Source: Sulfurospirillum sp. (lineage in GTDB: Bacteria; Campylobacterota; Campylobacteria; Campylobacterales; Arcobacteraceae). From it: a stretch of 64,000 bases of DNA. Positions 12,001 through 24,137 of this stretch are shown in pieces. Below the pieces are notes generated by a model that saw only the letters and a list, made by a program, of their open reading frames with translations, had not been told where the DNA came from and made no database searches. Position numbers and translations under genes: made by a program. The stretch spans positions 186,001 to 250,000 of the forward strand of contig JAKZMJ010000032.1 in assembly GCA_030491005.1 (NCBI GenBank), written 5' to 3'. Positions within the stretch are counted from its first letter, which is position 1, and the number at the start of each line of letters is the position of its first letter.

Positions 12001-15000
12001 ATTTGATTTAACCGAAACATATGATGTATTTAAATAAAGAAACACACAAATTATCTTCTGTTACTTTTTATTTAACCGAAACATATGATGTATTTAAATA
12101 ATTATTAGAAATGGCTTAGGTGCAATAGTTAGATTATTTAACCGAAACATATGATGTATTTAAATTAAGTGCAATTTTTCTATCTAGTTGTTTAACCTCT
12201 GATTTAACCGAAACATATGATGTATTTAAATAAATTATAGATTGGTAAAACTATGTTTATAAGTACATTTAACCGAAACATATGATGTATTTAAATAAGA
12301 AATTTTAAAAAGAAAAAGGAGTAAATAAATGATTTAACCGAAACATATGATGTATTTAAATAATATAGGGATGACTTTAAAATATCCTATGCCAAGATTT
12401 AACCGAAACATATGATGTATTTAAATTCATATCTTCTATTATGTGCATCAATAAAATATTGAATTTAACCGAAACATATGATGTATTTAAATCATGCAAG
12501 TCCCTGTTGCGATGTTGAATGATGCAAATTTAACCGAAACATATGATGTATTTAAATAGAGGAAGAGACTTTCTATACAGGAGATGGAATTAAATTTAAC
12601 CGAAACATATGATGTATTTAAATCCCCTTTGCTTTGGTAATCAGGGAGGAAGTTACAAATTTAACCGAAACATATGATGTATTTAAATGATTTTATCTTT
12701 TATCTTTTATCTTTTATACATAATATTTAACCGAAACATATGATGTATTTAAATTGGAGGTTATTCGCAAGAATTTTTGGATATTCGATATTTAACCGAA
12801 ACATATGATGTATTTAAATATGCCATATTAGACAGATTATAGTCGAATATGTAAATTTAACCGAAACATATGATGTATTTAAATAGATGGTGCACAATAT
12901 AAAGGTTATGTTACTACAAAATTTAACCGAAACATATGATGTATTTAAATAAATATAATTTTAATAGTTCGTATTCTGTAACATAATTTAACCGAAACAT
13001 ATGATGTATTTAAATCAAAATCCTAAATCAAAACCTAATTTTTTATTAAATTTAACCGAAACATATGATGTATTTAAATGAGGCAATTACATCTATTTTA
13101 CAAGTGTGTTTATGATTTAACCGAAACATATGATGTATTTAAATCTGAAAAAGCATACCATCAGCACATTAAAATAAATGATTTAACCGAAACATATGAT
13201 GTATTTAAATACACAGGGATATAATTATCCAGCAGTGCATCAATTATTTAACCGAAACATATGATGTATTTAAATCGGGTATATAGGGTAAATAATAAAA
13301 AATATTAATCTATTTAACCGAAACATATGATGTATTTAAATAAATACCTGATGGTAAAACTGATGTAAAAGTGCAAATTTAACCGAAACATATGATGTAT
13401 TTAAATTTGCATTCTAAAGTAAATAAAAGTAGTGTAAGTGTATTTAACCGAAACATATGATGTATTTAAATAAAAAACCACGATGAGCTTGAAACAAAAT
13501 CTAAAATATTTAACCGAAACATATGATGTATTTAAATAAAAAAACAAATAAGGACTTAAGAATGGATAATTTATTTAACCGAAACATATGATGTATTTAA
13601 ATCAAATATATTAATTCTTCTAAATTAAAACCTTTAGGATTTAACCGAAACATATGATGTATTTAAATAATAATTGTTTTGCATATTGTCCAATTTGTGT
13701 TCTATTTAACCGAAACATATGATGTATTTAAATAAGCTTGGAAAGAAATACCTACTAAAAAAACAGTAAATTTAACCGAAACATATGATGTATTTAAATC
13801 ACTTTCACCCTCTTTCGCACACACCTACTACCTATTTAACCGAAACATATGATGTATTTAAATTCTCGATAGTATGCAAAATGCAAATCCAAAGGCTAGA
13901 TTTAACCGAAACATATGATGTATTTAAATAACCTTTCCACCTGTAAATCAACAGCATTTTTCCAATTTAACCGAAACATATGATGTATTTAAATAGGCTT
14001 GTTGTCTTGTACATTTTATAAAAACTAAAATTTAACCGAAACATATGATGTATTTAAATATTAGATTAAGAAGATCATTAAATCTCTCTCCATCATTTAA
14101 CCGAAACATATGATGTATTTAAATTCTCTATGTTTTACTAGTCCATGTGCTGCTTTATATTTAACCGAAACATATGATGTATTTAAATTCTCTAGCCTTT
14201 GGATTTGCATTTTGCATACTATCAATTTAACCGAAACATATGATGTATTTAAATTTTTTAAATTTTTTTATAAGCTCTTCTTTATTCATTATTTAACCGA
14301 AACATATGATGTATTTAAATTACAATCTTAAGTCGGGATACTTTCTTTTTTTGTATTTAACCGAAACATATGATGTATTTAAATATCGCTTATAAGCTTT
14401 TATGGTCTGCTATTTTAAAATTTAACCGAAACATATGATGTATTTAAATGCCTTCTTATAGAGTAGGTAGACATCTATTTTGGATTTAACCGAAACATAT
14501 GATGTATTTAAATCAGCTTGAGGTGATGTAGTATTGATTAACATCATTTATTTAACCGAAACATATGATGTATTTAAATAAGATACATTCCAAAATCATT
14601 TTTTTGGCTTTTAAATTTAACCGAAACATATGATGTATTTAAATAAAAAACCACGATGAGCTTGAAACAAAATCTAAAATATTTAACCGAAACATATGAT
14701 GTATTTAAATATAAAGATAGTAAGACATTCCATCATCTCGATAGTATTTAACCGAAACATATGATGTATTTAAATTAGGAAAGCACTTTGTAATATATGC
14801 TTCCCTATAAATTTAACCGAAACATATGATGTATTTAAATTTTATTAAAATTGTGTTATCTTTGATAAGTGGAGCAATTTAACCGAAACATATGATGTAT
14901 TTAAATTGATTTTTTTGAAGTGGTAAGATATACTTAAATTTATTTAACCGAAACATATGATGTATTTAAATTGATGTAATCTAGTTCCTACAACTATAAT

Positions 15001-18000
15001 ATTGTAAGATTTAACCGAAACATATGATGTATTTAAATGTTTTACCATCAGGTATTTTTAGCTTATAATAAGTTATTTAACCGAAACATATGATGTATTT
15101 AAATAGCATATCAGGCATAACTTGAAATTCAACTAAGTTATTTAACCGAAACATATGATGTATTTAAATGAGCAAAGACTATTAATACAAAATGCTTTAG
15201 AAAATTTAACCGAAACATATGATGTATTTAAATAAATTTATTGATAAACAATTATCTAGTTGTATTTATTTAACCGAAACATATGATGTATTTAAATGGA
15301 TTTGTACATATTAAATTGCCTTTTACTACAGAAATTTAACCGAAACATATGATGTATTTAAATGTTTTTAGTACACTTTAAAAAACTCTTGATAAGCATT
15401 TAACCGAAACATATGATGTATTTAAATTTTGTTGTTGGATTAGTATAATCATTAATACCTACATTTAACCGAAACATATGATGTATTTAAATTATAAAAA
15501 ACCCTTGTCGTTACACCCCAAAGATACGATTTAACCGAAACATATGATGTATTTAAATTTAAATGCTTGTTTGTTAGTCCAAATTGATAAATCATTTAAC
15601 CGAAACATATGATGTATTTAAATAGGTGGTAAAGACATAGCTTACAATATGTTAGTTAATTTAACCGAAACATATGATGTATTTAAATTTAAAAATTAAA
15701 AAGGTAAATTATGAAAATAAAAGTATTTAACCGAAACATATGATGTATTTAAATATTGTACCTATTACAAAGGCACAAAGCGAAAAATCATTTAACCGAA
15801 ACATATGATGTATTTAAATCAAGCAGGAACAACTTTAAAGTCAATGCTTTTAAGATTTAACCGAAACATATGATGTATTTAAATAGATTATTTAGCATTT
15901 CCCTTTGAAATAGGAGTCCATTTAACCGAAACATATGATGTATTTAAATTGGGATGCGAAAGGATATTAAAAAATGAATTTTAACATTTAACCGAAACAT
16001 ATGATGTATTTAAATTTTAAATCTCTTACAAAAGCAACTGAATTTCTAATATTTAACCGAAACATATGATGTATTTAAATATAGCTGTATAATGGTTTTT
16101 TTGCTTAAGTCCTTCATTTAACCGAAACATATGATGTATTTAAATGGAGAAACAAAAACGATTAAAGAAACACTGAAAAGATTTAACCGAAACATATGAT
16201 GTATTTAAATAACTCTCTTAAAGCTAATGCACTTCGACTAATATTTATTTAACCGAAACATATGATGTATTTAAATTATAGTTAAAGTAATAGCCCAAGC
16301 AAATCATACTAATTTAACCGAAACATATGATGTATTTAAATGTTGTTGAATTATTTATAATGAATTATTAAAATGTATAACCGAAACATATGATGTATTT
16401 AAATAGTGCTGCTGTTAGAACTGCTTATAATAGGGCAAAATTTAACCGAAACATATGATGTATTTAAATAATATTACTGTATAGTCTTCTTTTAGTCCTA
16501 AAGCATTTAACCGAAACATATGATGTATTTAAATTTTTGACTTACAAGCTTTACTGTTCTAGCTTTCAAATTTAACCGAAACATATGATGTATTTAAATT
16601 TTGGTGTAAGTTGTGTATCCGAACTATCCATTCCTATTTAACCGAAACATATGATGTATTTAAATATTCCACTCGCTCTTCTATGTGCTGACTTGCATTT
16701 GATTTAACCGAAACATATGATGTATTTAAATTTTCGTGTTGTATGTTCTGTTACTTTAATTGCTTTATTTAACCGAAACATATGATGTATTTAAATGCTT
16801 GTTTCTTTTTTGTTTGTTGGGTAGGGTGATGATTTAACCGAAACATATGATGTATTTAAATACATAGAGCTAAAAGATGGAGATGTGTATTTAACATTTA
16901 ACCGAAACATATGATGTATTTAAATGAAGTTTTAAGAAGATACACATACATAGCAGATGTATTTAACCGAAACATATGATGTATTTAAATACTTCTAACA
17001 TTTCGATTACTGCTTCCTTACTTCCATTTAACCGAAACATATGATGTATTTAAATCTCGCATATAAATAACCTGTGCTCCCTAATCCACTATTTAACCGA
17101 AACATATGATGTATTTAAATCAAGTTTTTTGTGTTTTTTTTATTATTTTTTGTTAATTTAACCGAAACATATGATGTATTTAAATTCATTAATTCCCAAT
17201 GATGCTATCTCCCCTTTTGCTATTTAACCGAAACATATGATGTATTTAAATCAACTACAGTCTAAGTGATTAATTACCCAATGTCTATTTAACCGAAACA
17301 TATGATGTATTTAAATTCTAAAAAAATTAATTGTTCGTTAATTTTCATATCATTTAACCGAAACATATGATGTATTTAAATTTAATATTATCATCTTGCA
17401 GATACTTACCAAAAAAAATTTAACCGAAACATATGATGTATTTAAATAATTGTTGAGTTTGAAGAAGCACTAGATAATCTAATTATTTAACCGAAACATA
17501 TGATGTATTTAAATATTTTTCTTTGTTCGCTTCTTTATAATTAATTCTATTTAACCGAAACATATGATGTATTTAAATGGTATTTTAAATCTTTTAATGT
17601 ATTTAGAAGTTGAATTTAACCGAAACATATGATGTATTTAAATTATATGCACTTTTTGCAGTAAATGTACTGCCTTTAATTTAACCGAAACATATGATGT
17701 ATTTAAATTTTCTGATTTTGTGGCAGGAGGCATAATTATTTGATTTAACCGAAACATATGATGTATTTAAATATGATAATTCTAGTGATGATAATTTCGT
17801 TACTAGCATTTAACCGAAACATATGATGTATTTAAATAATATTACAGGTACAGAAGATACAGCAAATTTATTATTTAACCGAAACATATGATGTATTTAA
17901 ATAGATATACTAACTCTTCTCCAGTAAAATTATAATTTATTTAACCGAAACATATGATGTATTTAAATTTTATAGAAGTAAAGGTAACAGCAGAAAAAGG

Positions 18001-18889
18001 TGCAATTTAACCGAAACATATGATGTATTTAAATCTAGGTGCAGGTTTTGCATCAAGATTAGCAGAATTTAATTTAACCGAAACATATGATGTATTTAAA
18101 TAAGTCATACTGCTCTTTTCCTGTGTATCCTGTGTATATTTAACCGAAACATATGATGTATTTAAATCTTAGACTGTAGTTGTGAATGGAATGTAAGGGA
18201 GTTAATTTAACCGAAACATATGATGTATTTAAATTGAAAATACATTAAGCAAAAAACTTAACATATTACATTTAACCGAAACATATGATGTATTTAAATC
18301 AGTTAGAAGCAGTAATTTACAAAACAAGAAGTGGATTTAACCGAAACATATGATGTATTTAAATGAAGACACACAAGATAAAGAAAAGATATTTTTATCT
18401 GATTTAACCGAAACATATGATGTATTTAAATAAGAGTTAAGCGGAGAGGAGTGTTAAAATGAAAAAATTTAACCGAAACATATGATGTATTTAAATATTT
18501 ATCTTCAGCTTTAAAACTTTCAGATTCTTCAATTTAACCGAAACATATGATGTATTTAAATCGCGAAAGTTAAAGCATTATGTATCATAAATACAGAATT
18601 TAACCGAAACATATGATGTATTTAAATCAAATAAATTGATGTCACTTGTTTTAGCCTTTTCCATTTAACCGAAACATATGATGTATTTAAATTAAGTTCT
18701 TTCGTTAATACTTTTTCATCAATTTCAATTTAACCGAAACATATGATGTATTTAAATGCCACTTACCGAGGATCTACTTGTTTTTAAAAAATCATTTAAC
18801 CGAAACATATGATGTATTTAAATTATTTTTAAATAAACTAACTCCTTGAAAAGAGATATATTTAACCGAAACATATGATGTATTTAAAT
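3008..18889 (+). CRISPR. Main CRISPR array, about 240 repeats, type I-B-like
   Basis: A 30-bp repeat starting ATTTAACCGAAAC and ending GATGTATTTAAAT recurs every 64-67 bp, with spacers of 34-37 nt. The unit length predicts about 240 repeats; I estimated this from spacing and did not count every copy. The ends ATTTAA and TTAAAT are complementary. Repeats ending in GATGTATTTAAAT are typical of type I-B arrays in Fusobacteria, Clostridia and Campylobacterota, matching the Cas4-Cas1-Cas2 set. Repeat variants occur at 4187 (A to T near the end), 5544 and 8404 (CACATG), 6259 (CATATAATG), 9971 (TTTAGCC) and 16375 (two changes at the start). One spacer (4739-4761) is only 23 nt. Several spacers are repeated, inverted or overlapping. 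Short open frames through this region are created by the repeat sequence and are not genes. Confidence 0.99.
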
Positions 18890-18920
18890 AGGGCTAAGAA
18901 CAAGAGATAGAGGAATAAAA

Positions 18921-20468
18921 CAGCAATTCTAACCCAAAAATAAAACTACATAATATATCCTTTCATATCTACATTCTCTTCGGTCTGGCGAGCAATAAGT
19001 ATATATTCCAACATTTTATTAAAGCTTTTAAAATTAAACATTGTTGTTAAAAAATTAATACCTACAAAGAACTCTTCTCTGTTACCAATATTATCACGAA
19101 GTTCCATATATAAATCATCATCAAGTTCTTGTACTGTATGAAATAAGAAAGCTAATATATTAAGGCTACAAAGTGTTTTAGATAGATTTTCTTTTCCATG
19201 ACCAAAGTTGTGATCTAAATGATAGCCTTTAGTTTTTAAAGTATTGTTATTTTCATTTTCGATTTTCCATCTACTTCGTCCTGCTGTTGCTATATCTATA
19301 ACATTATTTACATTCAAAGATATATCAGTAACAAAGCTATTATGATATAGTTTCTTACCCGTAGCATTAGTAACTATAACTTCACACCAGTTTACTTCTT
19401 GTGGTGGATGTTGTGTATCTCCTTGTGGATTTTTAATTGCTAAATTATTAATATAGTTATATGTAAAAATTTGCTTTTTACCATTAATCATTTTGGATAT
19501 TATTTTTGTATCAATAGTATTTAGATTTTTTATCATTTCTATTTGTTCATATAAGTATTTATGTGATGTTGGTTTAGCTACAAATATATATGAATGGCTC
19601 TTATCTAATACTTTTTTTATCATAGGTTCTCTTGAATATAAATCATCACCTAAAATAATAAGTTTTTTATTAGTTGGATTATTAAAACTATCTAGCCATC
19701 TTTTAGAAGCATTTACTTCACAATCTTGTTTATCTTTACCATCATCATTTGATATAAACTCTTGCATCAATGGTATAACTTTTTTTATATCAGGATGTAC
19801 TATTGTTGGAGTTATAACACTATGATAGTAATGTACTTCACCTGTATCACTATTAGTTTTACTTTGACAACATTTACAAGATATATTTTTACTTGAATGA
19901 TAATGAGTACCATCTAATGCTACAAGCATATAATCATCTTTAAAATAAAATTTATCTAATATTCCTATATCTCTTAACTTATCAAGTATTATTTCATATA
20001 CTTTTTTAAAACTATTGGGTGTTATTTTATCCAACATGTTTCGTATATGATTATCACTTGGTATATCAGATATTCCAAACATAGTTTGTGCATTACTGAT
20101 ACCTTTTCTTGTATCAATATCCCTTTGAAAACTTAAGCAAGATTTATTTTGAAAATAAAATACACTAAATGCTGATAATATAATATCTTTTAAACTATAA
20201 ACTAGATTTGTTCTTTGTTTTCTAGTATCTTCTACATTTGATATATTATCTGTAAATGATTCTATTAAAAAATCGAAAATATTTGTCTGTCTCATTTGTT
20301 TAAACACTCCTGTTTGTGGGCTTTTATAGGATATATTATAGCTAAAATTAGGTATTAAAAAGCTTGATAAAGCCTTTAAATAAAGGGTATTAGTGAATTT
20401 GTTTAGTAGTGATTTTTGATATTATTTTGGAAGATTTTAGCTATATAAATTTTCACTTAGAATTGCTG
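18921..20468 (-). mobile_element. Intact IS element (1548 bp) inserted in a CRISPR spacer
   Basis: The ends carry the inverted repeat CAGCAATTCTAA. The element is bounded by a 9-bp direct duplication GGAATAAAA at 18912-18920 and 20469-20477. Removing the element and one duplication restores a 37-nt spacer between repeats 18860-18889 and 20484-20513, which proves insertion into an existing array. It holds one DDE transposase gene. A 9-bp duplication and the transposase motifs suggest an IS4-like or ISNCY group. The exact family is not settled. Confidence 0.93.
18946..20295 (-). CDS. DDE transposase of the 1548-bp IS
   Basis: The protein is a cut-and-paste type DDE transposase of about 449 residues. 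Likely catalytic residues are the Asp of VALDGTHYH, the Asp pair of ILGDDLYSR and the Glu of WKIENENNN, followed by the GYHLDHNFGHG stretch. A small Cys cluster (CKCCQ) lies between the first two motifs. The PSDNHIRNMLD segment near the N-terminus is shared by a group of IS4-like transposases. A GTG 12 bp upstream is also in frame, but AGGAG is better spaced for the ATG used here. No frameshift is seen, so the element may be active. Confidence 0.88.
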   Translation of the reverse strand: MRQTNIFDFLIESFTDNISNVEDTRKQRTNLVYSLKDIILSAFSVFYFQNKSCLSFQRDIDTRKGISNAQTMFGISDIPSDNHIRNMLDKITPNSFKKVYEIILDKLRDIGILDKFYFKDDYMLVALDGTHYHSSKNISCKCCQSKTNSDTGEVHYYHSVITPTIVHPDIKKVIPLMQEFISNDDGKDKQDCEVNASKRWLDSFNNPTNKKLIILGDDLYSREPMIKKVLDKSHSYIFVAKPTSHKYLYEQIEMIKNLNTIDTKIISKMINGKKQIFTYNYINNLAIKNPQGDTQHPPQEVNWCEVIVTNATGKKLYHNSFVTDISLNVNNVIDIATAGRSRWKIENENNNTLKTKGYHLDHNFGHGKENLSKTLCSLNILAFLFHTVQELDDDLYMELRDNIGNREEFFVGINFLTTMFNFKSFNKMLEYILIARQTEENVDMKGYIM

Positions 20469-20477
20469 GGAATAAAA

Positions 20478-21416
20478 GCAAAGATTTAACCGAAACATAT
20501 GATGTATTTAAATTTTGTTTTAATCTTTTAGCTCGTAAAGCTACCAAATTTAACCGAAACATATGATGTATTTAAATATTTTTCACATCTCTTAAAAATG
20601 TATGTTTATTGTTATTTAACCGAAACATGTGATGTATTTAAATTTTACATTAGCAAACAGGTGTCCCAATATATTTAAATTTAACCGAAACATATGATGT
20701 ATTTAAATAATTAAAAAAATGATACAAATATTAAGCAGTTCATTATTTAACCGAAACATATGATGTATTTAAATTTTGTAAAACAAATATCTACTCTTTG
20801 CATTATACTATTTAACCGAAACATATGATGTATTTAAATTGCGTTTCAAAAAAATCTTTATTCTCTGTTAGAGAAATTTAACCGAAACATATGATGTATT
20901 TAAATTTTTTTATTCGGTCAGTTTGTTCATCTTCATTTAATTTAACCGAAACATATGATGTATTTAAATATTTAATATCTATGATTAGGTCAGTTTGTTT
21001 ATCTTATTTAACCGAAACATATGATGTATTTAAATGAATTTAAAAATATATTTACATCTCCTGTAAAATTGTATTTAACCGAAACATATGATGTATTTAA
21101 ATATTAAAGTTATTTCTTTTGTCGTTTTTATTATTGTATTTAACCGAAACATATGATGTATTTAAATAAGTTGGAATTATCGAAGAAGAAAACGGAAACA
21201 AAATTTAACCGAAACATATGATGTATTTAAATGTTTAAAATCTAAAAGTAGGTCATCTTGTTTGTCTTATTTAACCGAAACATATGATGTATTTAAATCC
21301 GCTATTAATAGTTGGTTGCATACTGTCTCCTGAATTTAACCGAAACATATGATGTATTTAAATTCTTCTAATGCTTTTGTTTCTAATCATTATTCTCTAT
21401 TTAACCGAAACATATA
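20478..21416 (+). CRISPR. CRISPR array, second segment (continuation beyond the IS)
   Basis: Bases 20478-20483 are the tail of the spacer interrupted by the IS. Fourteen complete repeats follow from 20484, in the same orientation as the main array. The repeat at 20614 has CATGTG in place of CATATG. A fifteenth repeat begins at 21399 and is cut after about 17 bases by an IS3-family end at 21417. Spacer lengths match the main segment. Confidence 0.97.
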
Positions 21417-21594
21417 TACTGTCCCTCTTTGTCAATACCAATCCTAAATATATTTATATTCCGAACCTCTAAGCTACCTTTAGTAACACTTCTTTAGCAT
21501 TATAACATTTATCATTAGAACAATTATAATATGCTTCATCTGGTGTTAAATAATCTATTGTAGAATGCAATCTTTCTTTATTGTAAATATTAAT
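21417..21594 (-). mobile_element. Remnant of IS3-family element (3' end only)
   Basis: The outer end TACTGTCCCTCTTTG and the following bases are the reverse complement of the right end of the complete IS3-family copy at 26028-27416. The remnant encodes only about the last 45 residues of its integrase, including the HSAIDYLTPDEAYY motif. The rest is lost at the junction with the 1493-bp IS at 21595. Together with the complete copy it forms an inverted pair flanking a rearranged part of the array. Confidence 0.9.
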
Positions 21595-23087
21595 GAGCCA
21601 CTTGCAAATTAGCAAATAAGTTCATAATTTAGGTTTTTATTTGTAAAAAAAGTTGAATCAAATTTCAAATAAGTTATAATTTTATATCCTAAAATTTAAC
21701 AGAAAAGAGATTCAACTTATGAAAAATATTATACCAAAATTATCTTCAAATCTTTCAAAAATGTGGCTTAGGATTATAAACCATGAAAATTGTTTATTTC
21801 CTGAGATAAAAGAACAACTAGGAACACTAAGCACTAAAGAAGAAAAATTAATAAAAATATTAGATTTTGCCCAAATAGAAAAGCATGTTACAATTGTAAC
21901 AATTACAAACACTCCAAAAGATAGAGAAGAAATAGCAAGGGCATTTATTGCTAAATCAGTTTATAATATACAAACAACAAGAGATTTAATTCATAGACTG
22001 CATAGGGATAGAATATTGCGAGTATTATGTGGATGGAGATATAAAATAGATATTCCTAGTGAATCTAAATTTAGTAGAGTGTTTGAACAACTTAGTGATA
22101 TGAAAATAGCTGAGAAAACTCATCAAAAATTCATAGAAGAATATTTGTCAGATACTATATTTATGTATAATGCAAGTGATGCTACTAAAATACCACTTAG
22201 GGAAAAACCTGTAAAAGTTGAGAAAAAAGAGAAAGCAAAAAATAAAGTTGGAAGACCTAAAAAAGGTGAGAAAAGAGAAGCTATAAAACCAAAGATTCTT
22301 GAACTTCAAAAAGATATGAAAACTACTAATGATATGTTATCACTTGTATCAACATCATGTGGAGTTGGTATTAAACAAAATTCAAAAGGTAATAGAGAAG
22401 TTTGGATAGGTGGTAAACTTCATATTAGTGTTGTTGATGGAGATATACCAGTAGTTGCATTTTATAGTGGTGCAAATGTTCATGATAGTTCTGTAGCACT
22501 TCCACTTATAAATGAAACTAGCAAAAGAGTAATGTATCTTCATGATTTACTTGATGCTGGATATGATAGTGATATTATTGCAGAGTATTCTGAAGAGTTA
22601 AATCATAAACCAATCATAGATATAAATCCTAAAAACTCTAAAGTGCTAAAAGAAAAAATAGCTTTAGCAAAAGAGGAAAAAGAAAAATTTGAATATTTAA
22701 ATTTGACTCAAGCATCAGATAAACATCACTACAAGCAAAGAAGTATGGTAGAGCGAGTAAATAAATACTTAAAAGATGACTTTGGATGTGATAAAATATA
22801 CTATCAAGGGGCAAATAAGGTAGCTTGTGTTTTAGCATTTGGAATTTTATCTATTTGTATACATCAAAGTTTAAAACTTATTACATGACCATTAATAGAA
22901 ATTTATATAAAAATACTGAATTTTACAATTTAACCATAAGGAATGGAGAAAAAATGTGATTTTTTAATAAATTTGATAAATATATTGTAAATTATGCAAG
23001 TTAGAAATAATAACTATTTTTTTAAAGCTTAAAATAGTTACTATTAAGAATTATATATTTGATTGTGATTGAATTTGCAAGTGGCTC
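21595..23087 (+). mobile_element. 1493-bp IS, copy 1
   Basis: The element is bounded by inverted GAGCCACTTGCAAATT ends and holds one transposase gene. A second copy of the same length lies inverted at 46553-48045; I saw about four base differences between them. No target duplication is visible here: the left flank is a truncated IS3-family element and the right flank a truncated IS5-like element. Adjacent deletion or recombination probably followed insertion. Confidence 0.93.
21719..22888 (+). CDS. DDE transposase of the 1493-bp IS, copy 1
   Basis: This 389-residue transposase has a plausible DDE triad: Asp in NASDATKIP, Asp in HDLLDAGYDSD and Glu in RSMVERVNKYLKDDFG. The basic linker KNKVGRPKKGEKRE lies between the N-terminal and catalytic parts. 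The arrangement is that of the IS4/IS5 superfamily. I do not assign a subgroup. The product is identical in sequence to the copy at 46752-47921, which suggests recent movement. Confidence 0.88.
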   Translation: MKNIIPKLSSNLSKMWLRIINHENCLFPEIKEQLGTLSTKEEKLIKILDFAQIEKHVTIVTITNTPKDREEIARAFIAKSVYNIQTTRDLIHRLHRDRILRVLCGWRYKIDIPSESKFSRVFEQLSDMKIAEKTHQKFIEEYLSDTIFMYNASDATKIPLREKPVKVEKKEKAKNKVGRPKKGEKREAIKPKILELQKDMKTTNDMLSLVSTSCGVGIKQNSKGNREVWIGGKLHISVVDGDIPVVAFYSGANVHDSSVALPLINETSKRVMYLHDLLDAGYDSDIIAEYSEELNHKPIIDINPKNSKVLKEKIALAKEEKEKFEYLNLTQASDKHHYKQRSMVERVNKYLKDDFGCDKIYYQGANKVACVLAFGILSICIHQSLKLIT

Positions 23088-23953
23088 CTTACTCTAGTTT
23101 TTGAATATTTATGATTGAGTTTGTGTTGAGCATTAATAAGTGGTTTATTTCTATATGCTCGATTGATAACTTTTGAGTTTACATTATTTTTTTGAAGATA
23201 GTCTTCTATCTCTTTTGATTTGTATGCTGAATCAGCATACAATGTAGTATCATCTTCATTGATAAGTTCTTTAATTACTTGTGAATCATGAGTTGATGAG
23301 GGTGTTACAGTATAAGTAGATATTACTTTAGTTTTTTGATCAACTGATATATGATTTTTATATCCAAATTCTCTAGTTTTATACTTGGTAACCCATCTGG
23401 CATCTATATCTTTTTGAGCTAATTTATTTTTATTCTTTCCAAACTCTAAAGGAATAGCACCTTTTTTAATATCAGCATTATCTTGCCTTTTATTTCTTTG
23501 TTTAGGTACTTTGATGAAGCTAGCGTCTACAAGTGTTCCCTCTTTAGCAATAACACCATTAGATAAAAGTTTAGCAGTAAAAATATCAAATAGTTTTTTT
23601 GATAAATCTTTCTCTTTTAGTTCTTCTTTAAATAGCCAAATTGTATTTCTATCAGGTACATTATCACCTATTTGGAGACCTAGAAAATTCATAAAAGATA
23701 ATCTATCTTTGATTTGAAACTCTGTTTGTTCATCCGATAAATTGTAGTATCTTTGAAGTATAATTATTTTGAACATTAAGAGTTTATCATATGGTTTCCT
23801 ACCAGCATTACTTTTTTTATCTTCTTTCATTAATGATTCTTCAATAGGTTGTCTAAATAATTCCCAATCAATAATTTCATTTAACTTTTGTAAAGGTGGT
23901 TGATGCTTTTTAATCTTTTCTAGCTGAAACTCATAATCAAATAATCCTGCCAT
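23088..23953 (-). pseudogene. IS5-like transposase, C-terminus deleted
   Basis: The N-terminal 288 residues belong to an IS5-family transposase. The dimerisation-like start WELFRQPIEESL, the GRKPYDKLLMFKIIILQRYYNLSD region, the catalytic LVDASFI and the second-Asp region LYADSAYKS are present. The sequence breaks after KYSKTRVR, just before the expected catalytic Glu motif (usually R-VEH-F). The frame then runs 12 codons into the neighbouring IS and stops at 23051. Without the Glu region it should be inactive. Confidence 0.88.
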
Positions 23954-24137
23954 AATATACTCACTTTTTATAATAATTTATGTTGTAATTATAGCTAAAT
24001 AGTGGTATCAAATGCTTTAAATAATAGCTTTATAGAGAGTTATTTGTAAATTTATTTGGATTAAATAAAAGACTTATTTTATGATTTTCTAAGTATTTGA
24101 AAATTATGTGATTTTTTGTCTATTTTTAGAGGTGCCC
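23088..24137 (-). mobile_element. Truncated IS5-like element inserted in a CRISPR repeat
   Basis: The 5' end of the element, with outer bases GGGCACCTC (read on the minus strand from 24137), abuts a CRISPR repeat that lacks only its first base. The 3' end has been lost at the junction with the 1493-bp IS at 23087. Between 23954 and 24137 there is only the untranslated end of the element, with no other gene. Confidence 0.82.

Noticed and set aside
3008-18889. Array as non-CRISPR satellite DNA
   Set aside because: Spacers are non-repetitive and of constant size, and cas4-cas1-cas2 and a leader lie directly before the first repeat.
19493-19825. Plus-strand open frame opposite the IS transposase
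   Set aside because: It is antisense to the transposase and matches no family. The same holds for 26149-26496 and 26902-27243 opposite the IS3-family genes and 63088-63486 opposite the kinase.
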